In this document: piece after piece, positions 45,618 through 54,501 of the stretch
How the letters are laid out: the number at the start of each line of letters is the position of its first letter
Numbering within the stretch: the stretch's first letter is position 1
DNA from: Alphaproteobacteria bacterium
GTDB taxonomy: Bacteria; Pseudomonadota; Alphaproteobacteria; CACIAM-22H2
Direction: 5' to 3'
Length of the DNA stretch: 64,000 bases
Assembly: GCA_016793165.1 (NCBI GenBank)
Contig: JAEULA010000031.1
Coordinates: 62,001-126,000 of the forward strand
Translations under genes and position numbers: made by a program
Notes under the pieces: generated by a model
The model's input: only the letters and a program-made list of their open reading frames with translations
What the model was told of the DNA's origin: nothing
Databases searched by the model: none

Positions 45618-46613
45618 TCACTTCGGCAGCTTGGCGACGGCGTCGACCAGCGCCTGCGGCACGACCTTCTCCTGCACCAGCTTCGTGTACAGCGGCTCGA
45701 GCCGGGCGCGCATGGCGGCGCGGTCGATGGCGATGACCTCGGCCTTGTTCTCGACCTTCATCGCGTCGATGTCCTTCTGCGCGCGCTCGAGCGTGGTCGC
45801 CGCATAGACCTTCCCGGCCTCGTTGGCCGCGCGCACGAGCAGCGCCTGCTGCGTCGCATTGAGCGTCTTCCACACGCGCTCGCTGATCATGATCGGCCAA
45901 GTCTGCGGGTACTCCTTGATCTCGATCAGGTAGGGCGCGACCTCGGCGAAGCGCATCGAGCGCACCAGGCTGAGCGGCGAGGTCACGGCGTTCACCGTGC
46001 CCTGGCGGATGCCGAGATACGTCTCGGTCCAGGCGAGCTGGATCGGGACCGTGCCGAGCTGGGTCCAGCTGCGCTGGTAGACCTCGTTCGGGAACATGCG
46101 GACCTTGAGCCCGTCGAGGTCCTTCACGTCGCGCACCGGCTTCGAGCTCATCAGCACGCGATACGGCCCGCGATCGGCGTTCCATTCGGTGGACAGGACG
46201 CGGATGCCTTGGGCGAGCAGCTTGTCGATCGCCGGCTTGAACGCGTCGCTGCGGAGGTACGCGCGCAGCGTCTCGTGCGTGCCGATGAAGAAGGGCAGGG
46301 AGATCACGTTGATCTCGGCGCCGACGATCGTCGCGTAGTACTCGAGCGCGCCGGAGTAGAGCTCGAGCGATCCGGTGCTCAGGCTCTCGAGCGCCACATC
46401 GGGCTTGCCGAGCGCGTCGAGCAGGTGGATCTGGATGCGCAGGTCGCCCGTCCCCTCCTCCACCAGCTTCTTGAAGTGCAGGAGCGCGAACTCCTCCGGG
46501 CTTCCGGGCCCCAGCGATTCGTTGATCTTGAGCACGCGTTGCGCGCTGGCCGGCGCGGCGAGCGTCAGCACCAGGGCAAGGCAGGCGAGATGGCGCAGCA
46601 GGCGAGCGATCAT
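45618..46613 (-). CDS. TRAP transporter substrate-binding protein (DctP type), system 1
   Basis: A 331-residue periplasmic receptor with a signal peptide (1-24, LALVLTLAAPASAQ). Family features: LKINESLGPGSPEEFALLHF, VISLPFFIGTHETLRAYL, and the carboxylate-gripping Arg in DLDGLKVRMFPNEVY, then GIRQGTVNAVTSPLS. The ATG at 46613 gives the signal peptide; the frame extends 73 codons upstream without sense. First gene of the TRAP-hyuAB operon; the likely ligand is a hydantoin-, oxoproline- or related carboxylate. Confidence 0.92.
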   Translation of the reverse strand: MIARLLRHLACLALVLTLAAPASAQRVLKINESLGPGSPEEFALLHFKKLVEEGTGDLRIQIHLLDALGKPDVALESLSTGSLELYSGALEYYATIVGAEINVISLPFFIGTHETLRAYLRSDAFKPAIDKLLAQGIRVLSTEWNADRGPYRVLMSSKPVRDVKDLDGLKVRMFPNEVYQRSWTQLGTVPIQLAWTETYLGIRQGTVNAVTSPLSLVRSMRFAEVAPYLIEIKEYPQTWPIMISERVWKTLNATQQALLVRAANEAGKVYAATTLERAQKDIDAMKVENKAEVIAIDRAAMRARLEPLYTKLVQEKVVPQALVDAVAKLPK

Positions 46614-46695
46614 GGCGATGGATCCCCTCGGTTCGGAGGCGCGCCGGGCCCGACGCCCCTCGTGAATTCCCCTACGGACGACGCTAGGACTGCGG

Positions 46696-46710
46696 TCGAC
46701 ATCATGTCGA
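46696..46710. promoter_or_regulatory. 15-bp palindrome in the LysR/TRAP divergent region
   Basis: TCGACATCATGTCGA is a perfect 7-1-7 inverted repeat in the 213-bp gap between dctP and the divergent LysR gene. A CTAG (46684) 12 bases away may belong to the dctP promoter. It is a candidate binding site for the LysR protein. It shares the outer TCGA half-site ends with the 15-bp repeat beside the other LysR gene. Confidence 0.45.
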
Positions 46711-46826
46711 ATTGCGAGTGCGTATCCGCGGCGATAGATTTTCGTGATGCTGTGAGGCGGCGCCGGGATCAACGCGCAGATGCGGGGCGCGATCGGACGC
46801 GGCGCCGGCGGCAGGGGGACGGGACG

Positions 46827-47738
46827 ATGCATGCGGGAATCACCTTCCGGCAGATCGAGGCCTTCTATTGGATCGCGCGCAGCGGATCCTTCTCGGAGGC
46901 CGCGCGCAGCCTGAATGCGACGCAGCCGGGCATCTCAAATCGCATCCGCGAACTCGAGACGCTCCTGAACGTGCGGCTGTTCGAGCGCGGCGGCCGGGCA
47001 GTCCGCCTGACCCCGGAGGGGCGCCAGCTGCAGGGCCTCGCCGAGCAGATGGTGGCGCTGGGCCACGATTTCGTCGCGCGATCCGGCGCGTCGGCCGGCG
47101 TGGCGGGCGTGATGCGGATCGGCGCGGCCGACACCGTCGCGCTCACCTGGTTGCCGCGGCTCGTGGCGGAGCTCTCGCGCCGGTATCCGCGCCTCGCGGT
47201 CGAGCTCTCGGTCGAGCTGTCGGTGCATCTGCGCGACCGCCTTGCCGAGGGCGAACTCGACATCGCCTTTCTCGTCGGCACGGCGCCGGGCCCCGAGTTC
47301 GAGGAGATCCCGCTCGGCCAGGTCCGCAATGCCTGGATGGCGCCGCGCGCGCTGGGGCTCGGCGGGCGGCGTATAGAGGCGACGGAGCTCGCCCAGCACG
47401 CGATCCTCACCCACTCGCGCGGCTCGCATCTCCACCGCATCGTGCGCCAGTGGTTCCTGCGGGCCGGCATCCGCGACATCCGCATCCACGGCTGCAACAG
47501 CCTGGCGACCATGATCGAGATGACCGTCGCCGGACTCGGCGTCAGCCTGCTGTCGCCCGCGCTGGTGCGCCAGCGGCACGGCGACGTGCTGGACGTGCTC
47601 GACGTCGACGCGCCCGTCGCGCCGACGCGCTTCGCCTGCATCCACGCGGCGCAGGGGCCGGCGGCCGTGAACGCCGCGATCGTGGACATCGCCCGTCGCG
47701 AGACGGAAAGGGAGTCGTGCTTCGAGCCGTGGGCGTGA
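46827..47738 (+). CDS. LysR-family regulator of the TRAP-hyuAB operon
   Basis: A 303-residue regulator: the helix-turn-helix region is FRQIEAFYWIARSGSFSEAA then NATQPGISNRIRELE; the effector domain carries IGAADTVALTWLPRLVAEL, GELDIAFLVG and TVAGLGVSLLSPALV. GGGGGAC lies upstream of the ATG at 46827. Divergent orientation from dctP (213-base gap with a palindrome) is the usual arrangement for a LysR gene controlling its neighbour, so it probably senses the transported compound. Confidence 0.92.
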   Translation: MHAGITFRQIEAFYWIARSGSFSEAARSLNATQPGISNRIRELETLLNVRLFERGGRAVRLTPEGRQLQGLAEQMVALGHDFVARSGASAGVAGVMRIGAADTVALTWLPRLVAELSRRYPRLAVELSVELSVHLRDRLAEGELDIAFLVGTAPGPEFEEIPLGQVRNAWMAPRALGLGGRRIEATELAQHAILTHSRGSHLHRIVRQWFLRAGIRDIRIHGCNSLATMIEMTVAGLGVSLLSPALVRQRHGDVLDVLDVDAPVAPTRFACIHAAQGPAAVNAAIVDIARRETERESCFEPWA

Positions 47739-47760
47739 GGCCGACGGCCTCGCCACCGAT

Positions 47761-47825
47761 TCGGGTTCGCACGGGAGGCCGCCGGCGTCGCCTCAGTCTC
47801 GGGTTCGCACGGGAGGCCGTCGGCG
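47761..47825. repeat. 27-bp direct repeat in convergent intergenic region
   Basis: Two copies (47761-47787 and 47799-47825; core GGTTCGCACGGGAGGCCG), 26 of 27 bases identical, starting 38 bp apart. A 15-bp palindrome, GAGGCCGACGGCCTC (47737-47751), overlaps the LysR stop and shares the GAGGCCGNCGGC core, giving three copies of that core in the 95-bp gap between LysR and the convergent FKBP gene. Confidence 0.7.
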
Positions 47826-47833
47826 CCCGCCGC

Positions 47834-48190
47834 TCATCTCAGATCGAGTAGCTCGACCTCGAACACCAGGGTCGCGTTGGGCGGGATCACGCCGCCGGCG
47901 CCGCGCGCGCCGTAGCCGAGATTTGGCGGGATCAGCAGCGTCCGCTTGCCGCCGACGGCCATGCCGGCAACGCCCTCGTCCCAGCCGCCGATCACCTGGC
48001 CGACGCCGAGCATGAACGAGAACGGATCGCCGCGATCGACCGAGCTGTCGAACTTGCGGCCCTTCGCGCCGTTCTCCCAGAGCCAGCCCGTGTAGTGCAT
48101 CACGCAGGTCTGGCCGCGTTGCGCGGTGGCGCCGGTTCCGACCGTCGTGTCGTCGAAAGAGAGTCCGCTCGGGGTCTGCGTCATCGCCAT
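47834..48190 (-). CDS. FKBP-type peptidyl-prolyl cis-trans isomerase
   Basis: A 118-residue single-domain FKBP: GQTCVMHYTGWL, GRKFDSSVDRGDPFSFMLG, VIGGWDEGVAGMAVGGKR, LLIPPNLGYGARG and IPPNATLVFEVELLDL, with the binding-pocket residues in place. No signal peptide; cytoplasmic proline isomerase and chaperone. ATGs at 48190 and 48184 are both possible; GGAGG lies 11-17 bases upstream. A longer frame to 48529 is not supported. Confidence 0.94.
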   Translation of the reverse strand: MAMTQTPSGLSFDDTTVGTGATAQRGQTCVMHYTGWLWENGAKGRKFDSSVDRGDPFSFMLGVGQVIGGWDEGVAGMAVGGKRTLLIPPNLGYGARGAGGVIPPNATLVFEVELLDLR

Positions 48191-48519
48191 TTCGGATAAG
48201 GCCTCCGCAAGGAATCGTCGTCGCAGCCATGCGACGACGTCGCCCTGCGCGCGCCCGACTATACCGCCGCGAAAGGCCGTCCTGTCCATCGCGCCGGCGC
48301 GACCCGGGGCGATGGTCGTCCGGTGCGAGCACCGCATCTCGTCGCGGCTCCGGCATCCGCGCCGCTTCGAGCGCGAATCCGCTCGGCTCCGGTCGCGGCT
48401 CTGCCGCGGCGTACCCATTGTCCGAAGATGGACTTGTCGCCCGCATCCACTGTCGAACCGCGTTCTAGTATCGGGTCGCGGGTCCGGGGGACTCGCCACA
48501 ATAATGGAGGGGCTGACCA
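48191..48519. other. Gene-free divergent promoter region
   Basis: 329 bases between the FKBP gene and the exported HD-domain gene. I find no gene. A TCTAGTAT segment with the CTAG at 48465 lies 55 bases before the HD-gene ATG and may be a -10 region, but a matching -35 was not found. Confidence 0.45.
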
Positions 48520-49575
48520 ATGGGTGCATTCAGGACGATGTCCATCTTCGCCGCCGCGGTCGCGGTGTCGACGATGAGCGTCAACGCCGTCGCGCAAGAG
48601 GTGCCGGCGAAGCGACTGCAGGACATCTACGCGATGACGCCAGCGCAGATGGGCGCCACAGGCGCGTTCACACGCTCCAGCTACGACCGGCTGCTCGCCT
48701 ATATCCGCTCGATCAAGGATCCGTCGACGCGCAACCTCGTCCTCGACATGGTCGTCGATCCGAAGTCGACGGTGTTCAACGCGAGCGCGGAGAAGCACTC
48801 GTTCCTCGCCGCCCCGGCTGCCGGCGGACCGGGCCACCACTACTATCCTGGCGGCCTCGCGGTCCACGCGGTCGAGAACATCGAGATCTCGCTCGGCTGG
48901 GCCGACGCGCTGGCACGCGTGCACGGCGTCGAGAACACCAACCGCGACATGATCATCGCCGCGCTGACGCTGCACGACTGGGCGAAGGTCTGGTACGAGT
49001 GGGATCCGGCGACGGCGACGATCAAGCGCCCGTCCTGGTTCCCGGACTACTGGGGTGGCGACGCCGGTATCGCGAAGTGGAAGTGGATGGGCGGCCACGG
49101 CGCGATCGTCTACGCCGAGATGATGAAGCGCGGCGCGTCCAACGATCTCGTCATCGCCACCGCGGCGTCGCATTTCGATCCGTTCTGGGACGTGGACAAG
49201 GCGCAGGGCAAGGAAGGGCTCAACGCCGCGCTTTCGGAGGCCGCGAAGGTCGCGCAGATGCCCGCCATCAAGGTCGACCCGCAGAAGCGCATGGCCGAGT
49301 GGTTCATGATCGTCTACTCGGACGGCTCGTGGTCGTACTCGCACTACATCGCCGGCCAGTTCGCGCACAACTGGGTGCGCGAGGTGGCGAAGGACATCGG
49401 CGTCGATCCGAAGTCGCCCGAGGCGAACAAGCTCGCCAACTTCGTGCTGACGCGCGTGTCCGACTTCCGCCTCTACAATCTCTACCAGTCGGCGGGCTTC
49501 GATGCGGCGGTGCCGAAGAAGCTGATCCTGTCGGTGATCAAGGACTCTTCGGCCTACGAGGTGCCGCTGAACTGA
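48520..49575 (+). CDS. Exported HD-domain protein, putative metal-dependent hydrolase
   Basis: A 351-residue protein with a signal peptide (about 1-25, ending NAVAQ) and a complete HD-superfamily metal site: H106-H107 in GGPGHHYYPGGLAVHAVE, H116, H152-D153 in LTLHDWAKVW, H193 in GGHGAIVYAEM, and H218/D220 in SHFDPFW. Known HD proteins act mostly on nucleotides in the cytoplasm, so export is unusual. GGAGGGG precedes the ATG at ideal spacing. The next two genes overlap (TGATG, ATGA), making a three-gene operon with a cupredoxin-like protein and a polytopic membrane protein. Function unknown. Confidence 0.82.
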   Translation: MGAFRTMSIFAAAVAVSTMSVNAVAQEVPAKRLQDIYAMTPAQMGATGAFTRSSYDRLLAYIRSIKDPSTRNLVLDMVVDPKSTVFNASAEKHSFLAAPAAGGPGHHYYPGGLAVHAVENIEISLGWADALARVHGVENTNRDMIIAALTLHDWAKVWYEWDPATATIKRPSWFPDYWGGDAGIAKWKWMGGHGAIVYAEMMKRGASNDLVIATAASHFDPFWDVDKAQGKEGLNAALSEAAKVAQMPAIKVDPQKRMAEWFMIVYSDGSWSYSHYIAGQFAHNWVREVAKDIGVDPKSPEANKLANFVLTRVSDFRLYNLYQSAGFDAAVPKKLILSVIKDSSAYEVPLN

Positions 49576-49982
49576 TGCGGTCCGTTGCGTTCGCGCGAAG
49601 GGGAGGCGCCCGGCTCGGGCGCCTCCTTGCGCTCGCCCTCGTGCTCGGCTCGGCGACGACGGCGGCCGGCGAGGAGCCCGTGCGGCGCTTCGAGGTCGTC
49701 GTGAAGGACGGCGTGGTGGCGCGCGAGGTGCGCGTGCTCAAGGTCTCGCAGCACGATCGCGTGCGGATCCGGTGGTCGGTCGACCGGCCCCTTGTGGTCC
49801 ATCTCGAGGGCTACGACGTGTCGGTCACGGCGCGGCCCGACGCGCCGCAAACGATGGAGTTCCTCGCCCGCGCGACCGGCCGCTTCCCGGTCCATGCCCA
49901 CGCCGCCGAGACGGTGCGCCCGGAGCAGGGCCATGCCCACGGTCGCGGCGCGGTGCTGCGCATCGAGGTCCACCCGCGATGA
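49575..49982 (+). CDS. Periplasmic cupredoxin-like, His-rich protein
   Basis: A 135-residue protein with a signal peptide (to about residue 32), then a beta-sandwich-like sequence (FEVVVKDGVVAREVRVLKVS, RVRIRWSVDRPLVVHLEGYD, FLARATGRFPVHAHA) resembling cupredoxin domains. No Cys is present, so a type 1 blue copper site is ruled out. His76, His107, His109 and the C-terminal HAH (120-122) could bind copper or another metal. The start overlaps the HD gene stop by one base. Confidence 0.75.
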   Translation: MRSVAFARRGGARLGRLLALALVLGSATTAAGEEPVRRFEVVVKDGVVAREVRVLKVSQHDRVRIRWSVDRPLVVHLEGYDVSVTARPDAPQTMEFLARATGRFPVHAHAAETVRPEQGHAHGRGAVLRIEVHPR

Positions 49983-51421
49983 CGCTCGCCATGCGGCGCG
50001 CCGCCGCCGCGGCCCTCGCAGCCCTCGCGACGTCGCCGCAGGGCGCGATCGCCCATGCGCTTGGCGAGCGCTACGAGCTGCCGGCGCCGGTCTGGCTGTT
50101 CATCCTCGCCGGCGCGCTCACCGTCACTGTGACCTTCGTCGCGGTTGCGGCCTTCGCCCGCGCCGGGGCCGAGCGCTACGCGCGAGCCGCGTGCGACGTC
50201 TCGTGCGGCGTGCTCGGCCGCCTGCTCCTGAATCCGACGACCGTCGTCACGGCCCGCGTCGCGGCGGTGGTCATGCTCGCCGCGATCGCGGTCGCCGGTG
50301 TGATCGGCAGTCGCGAGCCTGCACGAAACCTTGCCCCCACGGCGGTGTGGATCGTCTGGTGGGTCGGCTTCTCGTATGTCGCAATGCTGCTGGGCAACGT
50401 CTGGCCGGCCGTCAATCCGTGGCGTGCACTGCACGACTGGATGGCACCCGCCGCGCCGCCGGTGCGCGCACCCGCGCCGAGCGCCTGGGTCGGCGTCGGG
50501 CTGCTGCTCGCCTTCGGTTGGCTCGAGCTGATCTTCCCGTACAAGGCCAATCCGCGCTGGCTCGCCGGGCTCATCGGCGCCTACACCCTCGCGACCCTGT
50601 TCGCCATGCGCCGCTACGGCGCCGAGGCGTGGCTCGCGCAAGGCGATCCATTCCATCGCGTCTTCGACCTTCTCGGGCGGTTCGCACCGCTCGGCGCCGG
50701 CCGCGACGGCGGGCTCGCGCTGCGGCCCGTCGCCGCCGGCCTCATGCGCGACGACGGCCCGACGCCGCGCGCCGCCGACGTCGCGCTCATCGTCGCGATG
50801 CTCGCGATCGTCCTGTTCGACGGCCTGATGGGCAGCTCGCACTGGACGGCGATCGAGGACGCGATCCACGACCTCAACCCCAGGCTCGGCGACGTCGGCT
50901 GGATCGCCGTCCACACCGCCGGGCTCCTCGGCACCTGGCTCGCCTTTCTCGGCCTCTACTACCTCGCGGTTGCGCTCGCGGCGCGGATGGCCGGCGGCGG
51001 GAGCCGCATGCGGTCGATCGCCGGCGCCTTCGCGCTGTCGCTGATGCCGATCGCCGTCGGCTATCACTTCGCGCACACTTTCACCTACCTGCTCGTGCAG
51101 GGGCAGGGCGCGATCGCGCTCGCCTCGGACCCGCTGGGCTGGGGCTGGGACCTGTTCGGGACGCGCGACCGGCCCATCGACATCGCGGTCATCGGCGCGC
51201 GCACCGCCTGGTACCTCGCCTTCGCCGCGATCGTGATCGGCCACGCGATCTCGGTCTATCTCGCCCACGTCGCGGCCGAACGGCAGTTCGAGCAGCGCGG
51301 CCGCGCCCTGTGGGCGCTGCTGCCGATGACGGTGCTGATGGTGGTCTACACCGCGATCAGCTTGCAGATCCTCGCCGAGCCGCTGGTGCGCTACACGGGT
51401 CCGCAGGAGACGATCATCTGA
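49979..51421 (+). CDS. Polytopic membrane protein, partner of the exported HD and cupredoxin-like proteins
   Basis: A 480-residue protein with an N-terminal signal-like segment ending in IAHALGERYELPAPVWLF, then about ten to twelve membrane helices. Conserved-looking features include VWPAVNPWRALHDWM, GLMGSSHWTAIEDAI and GYHFAHTFTYLLVQGQ, with several His near membrane ends. Proteins with this HxxGERYxLPxPxWL opening are sometimes labelled fenitrothion hydrolase in databases; I recall that label but cannot vouch for activity here. The ATG overlaps the cupredoxin-like stop (ATGA). A 235-base gap follows with nothing recognised. Confidence 0.78.
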   Translation: MTLAMRRAAAAALAALATSPQGAIAHALGERYELPAPVWLFILAGALTVTVTFVAVAAFARAGAERYARAACDVSCGVLGRLLLNPTTVVTARVAAVVMLAAIAVAGVIGSREPARNLAPTAVWIVWWVGFSYVAMLLGNVWPAVNPWRALHDWMAPAAPPVRAPAPSAWVGVGLLLAFGWLELIFPYKANPRWLAGLIGAYTLATLFAMRRYGAEAWLAQGDPFHRVFDLLGRFAPLGAGRDGGLALRPVAAGLMRDDGPTPRAADVALIVAMLAIVLFDGLMGSSHWTAIEDAIHDLNPRLGDVGWIAVHTAGLLGTWLAFLGLYYLAVALAARMAGGGSRMRSIAGAFALSLMPIAVGYHFAHTFTYLLVQGQGAIALASDPLGWGWDLFGTRDRPIDIAVIGARTAWYLAFAAIVIGHAISVYLAHVAAERQFEQRGRALWALLPMTVLMVVYTAISLQILAEPLVRYTGPQETII

Positions 51422-51656
51422 CGCCGCGGCGGCGTCCTTCTCTCCGCTCCTGCCGTCCGTGCCCTCGGCATCGAAGGCTTGGCCGCGCAGCAGGCTCTGC
51501 CGCCGCTCGACCACCTCGTCCGCACGACCGCATCGAAGCCCATCTCGAGCGCCACGCCCTTGCGGTCCCACGAGCAGGTTTGCGGGCTCGCGCGGCGTCG
51601 CCGACCCAGTCCGCGGTCGGAGGCTTCCGGGAGGAAGTTCCGGACGCCGCGCCGGG

Positions 51657-52583
51657 TCAGCGGACTCCGACGACGTCGCGCTGCAGGGCGAGCGCGCGCA
51701 GCACCATTCGCTCGGCCTCTGCCGCCTGGACCGCGTCGAGCGGCGCCACCGGCGGCCGACAGTGGTCGGTCGCGAAGACGCCCTCGGCGGCGCGCAGGCG
51801 CTTGAAAAAGCGGATGCTCACGTCGACGTGTTGGTTCGAGAAGGCGATGATCGGCAGCAGCCGCTCGAACAGTGCGCGCGCGGCTTCGGGTTGGCCGCGC
51901 CGATGCGCGGCGTGGATGGCGACGTAGATGGCGTCGAGCGCCGTCGGCATGAAGGCGTGGACTCCCCGTGCCAGGGCATCCGGCATCTGCATCACCGCCC
52001 AACCGCCGCTGACATGCAGTCGGCCGCCGGTCGCGTCGAGGACGCGCGTGTATTTCGGCCCGGCGGGAACGGTCTCGATCTTGAGGCAGCGGAACTGCGC
52101 GATGCGCGCGAACAGCCGCTGGATGTCGGCGATCGCGAGGCCGCCGCCGCCCCAGTCGAGATCCTGGATCATCAGCAGGTCCGGACCCGCGGCGGCGACG
52201 CGCGCCATCGCGTCGTCGATCTCCCGGCCGCTCAACCCCGCCGGCACCTGGCAGCAGATCCCGTCGGCGCCGGCCTGGCGCGCGAGCCGAGCGAGCGCCT
52301 CGCGCTCTTCGGCATCGGGCGAGGTCACACTCACGATCACAGGCACGCGCCGGGCCGCCGTTTCCACGGCGATGCGGGCGATGCGCGCCTTCTCGTCGCG
52401 GGTGAGGCTCGCCTGCTCGCCGGCGACGGCGATCAGCAGCATGCCCGCGACGCCGGCCTCGATCGATCGCGCCACGAGTCGCGCGACCGCCGCCTCGTCG
52501 ACGCGGCCGTCGCGGTCGAATGGCGTGTTGAGGCTGGGCACGATGCCGCGCATCGCGATCGGGCAGGGGTCCGGCGCGATCAT
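51657..52583 (-). CDS. DapA-family aldolase, divergent (no catalytic Tyr)
   Basis: A 308-residue TIM-barrel protein of the dihydrodipicolinate synthase/N-acetylneuraminate lyase family: RGIVPSLNTPFDRDGRVDE, LIAVAGEQASL (the usual GTTGE is altered), and Schiff-base Lys168 in FRCLKIETVPAG. At the strand where the family has a catalytic Tyr (YNxP) it reads MIQDLDWGG, so the proton-relay Tyr is missing. It may therefore be a lyase of different chemistry. It lies 10 bases downstream of the CocE-type gene and is probably co-transcribed. Confidence 0.87.
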   Translation of the reverse strand: MIAPDPCPIAMRGIVPSLNTPFDRDGRVDEAAVARLVARSIEAGVAGMLLIAVAGEQASLTRDEKARIARIAVETAARRVPVIVSVTSPDAEEREALARLARQAGADGICCQVPAGLSGREIDDAMARVAAAGPDLLMIQDLDWGGGGLAIADIQRLFARIAQFRCLKIETVPAGPKYTRVLDATGGRLHVSGGWAVMQMPDALARGVHAFMPTALDAIYVAIHAAHRRGQPEAARALFERLLPIIAFSNQHVDVSIRFFKRLRAAEGVFATDHCRPPVAPLDAVQAAEAERMVLRALALQRDVVGVR

Positions 52584-52593
52584 CGCGTCCGCC

Positions 52594-54501
52594 TCAACGC
52601 GAGATGACGGACAGCGTCAGGCGCGAGCGATGGTTCGCGCCGACATGCACGGTGTTGCGCGCAGGGACGCGCTGGGTGTGGCGGCCGAGCGGTTCGCCGG
52701 TGCTCGGGTTGACGTCGAAATGCGGCCAGCTGCTGGACGCGACGTCGACGCGGATGCGGTGGCCCTTGGCGAAGAGATTGGCCGTCGGAGGGAGCAGGAT
52801 CTCGATTTCGTAGATCGCGCCGGGCTCCATCGGTCTGGCATCCGCCGATCCCAGCCCGTCGCGGAAGCGCATGCGCAGGATCGCCTCGCCGAGATTCATC
52901 TGGAATCCTTCGGGATCGTCCATCGTCGGCGGGTGGACGTCGATAAGCTTGGCGACGAAGTCGGTGTCGGGCGCGCTCGAGCTCACGAACAGGCGCAGGC
53001 TCGCGGGGCCCGCGATCTCGATCGGCTCTGCGAGCGGCGCGGTCTGGAAGACCTGCACGTCGGGACGCTGGGCGAGGAGCGGGTAGGGCGCCTTGCAGCC
53101 GAGCAATTCGGGCCGTTCGCGCTGATGCATCGGCCCGTCGGGCAGGATCGCGCGCATCCGGGCGCGACCCGAGATGTAGGCGGGATCACAACCCTCGGGG
53201 ATCGGGGCCCACTCGAAGAAGGCGGCGACGGCGGCGCCGATCGTCGGCACCGGGTTGGCTGGATCATGGGTCCAGGAGACCGTCGCATCGCGGACATCCG
53301 TCGCACGCGTCACGAGCGCGCCATTGCCGGTAAGGTGGAAATCGGTCGGCGCCGCCTCTCGCGGCGGCCACGCCGTCGCGCTCATCCAGCGGCCGCCATG
53401 GCGCAGATGGCCGCCCGCGCTGCGGCCGCCTTCGCCGCCGCCCATCACGAAGAGCCGCACCGGCGGATCCGCCTCGACGCCGGTCGGGGCGTCCTTGAGC
53501 CAGCGGTCGAACCAGCGCAGGCGCTCGCGGTTGTAGACGTCGTAGCCCCAGGCGGCTTCGGCGCCGAACTCCACCTCGGCCACGCGCGAGGCGCCGCCGC
53601 GCATGCCGCCGTGGTTCCACGGGCCGACGACGAGGCGCTGCGGCGAGCGGCTGCGCTTCGCCATCTCGGCGAACTGCCAAGTCACCTCGGTCACGAAGCA
53701 GTCGTACCAGCCGCTCGAGAATACGGTCGGCACGTCGGCGTAGCGGTCGAGCTTGCTCGCCTGGTCGAGCACCTCCTCGCGCCACCACTCGTCGAGCCCG
53801 TCGAAGTTCTGGTAGCGCATCAGCACGGCTTCGAGATTCGGCACGGCGGCGAGCGGCGTGTGCCCGCGCTTGTAGGGCATGCGCTGCAGGAACTCGCGCA
53901 TGCCCATCGCGCCGTCCTCGATCGCCTTGCGCGCGACCGGATCGTCGCGGATCTCCGCCGCGTCGTAGGCGTGCAGGAACAGCGCCGGCACCATGTGAAG
54001 GCGCTGCGCGCCGCCGCTGCGCGACTCCCAGCCATGCGCGGTGATCGGCGCGACGTCGACCCATAACGCCTTGAGCGCGGGCGGTCGATGCAGCGCCGCG
54101 ACGTTCTGCACGCAGCCGCTGTGCGAGCTGCCGACCATGCCGACGCGGCCGTTCGACCAGGGCTGCGCCGCGAGCCACGCGATCGTGTCGGCGCCGTCCA
54201 GGCCCTCGCGCGCATTGGCGCGATGATGGTAGTCGCCGGTGCCCTCCGAATTGCCGCGCCCGCGCAGATCCTGGATCGCGACGACGTAGCCGCGCCTGGC
54301 GAAGTGCTTGCCGACCGGCTCGACCTGCATCACCGGGTTGGACTTGTCGTAGGACGTGCGCGTCAGCAGGACGGGAAAGCGGCCCGGTGCGGGTTCGCCG
54401 TTGGGCAGCGCGGGGCGGTAGATGTCGGTGGCGAGGCGGACGCCGTCGCGCATCGCCACCATCACGTCGAGCGAGACTGCGACGTCGTGCAAGTCGGTCA
54501 T
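52594..54501 (-). CDS. CocE/NonD-family hydrolase, second copy
   Basis: A 635-residue S15-like alpha/beta-hydrolase: TRTSYDKSNPVMQ, DLRGRGNSEG, nucleophile Ser126 in MVGSSHSGCVQN, TVFSSGWYDCFV holding the acid, the catalytic His in GPWNHGGMRGG, and a C-terminal beta-sandwich ending VDVASSSWPHFDVNPSTG. It is distinct from the copy at 36022 (different elbow, GSSHSG against GKSWGA). No signal peptide. It lies downstream of a DapA-family gene and upstream of another, suggesting amide or ester cleavage coupled to a lyase step. Confidence 0.9.
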   Translation of the reverse strand: MTDLHDVAVSLDVMVAMRDGVRLATDIYRPALPNGEPAPGRFPVLLTRTSYDKSNPVMQVEPVGKHFARRGYVVAIQDLRGRGNSEGTGDYHHRANAREGLDGADTIAWLAAQPWSNGRVGMVGSSHSGCVQNVAALHRPPALKALWVDVAPITAHGWESRSGGAQRLHMVPALFLHAYDAAEIRDDPVARKAIEDGAMGMREFLQRMPYKRGHTPLAAVPNLEAVLMRYQNFDGLDEWWREEVLDQASKLDRYADVPTVFSSGWYDCFVTEVTWQFAEMAKRSRSPQRLVVGPWNHGGMRGGASRVAEVEFGAEAAWGYDVYNRERLRWFDRWLKDAPTGVEADPPVRLFVMGGGEGGRSAGGHLRHGGRWMSATAWPPREAAPTDFHLTGNGALVTRATDVRDATVSWTHDPANPVPTIGAAVAAFFEWAPIPEGCDPAYISGRARMRAILPDGPMHQRERPELLGCKAPYPLLAQRPDVQVFQTAPLAEPIEIAGPASLRLFVSSSAPDTDFVAKLIDVHPPTMDDPEGFQMNLGEAILRMRFRDGLGSADARPMEPGAIYEIEILLPPTANLFAKGHRIRVDVASSSWPHFDVNPSTGEPLGRHTQRVPARNTVHVGANHRSRLTLSVISR

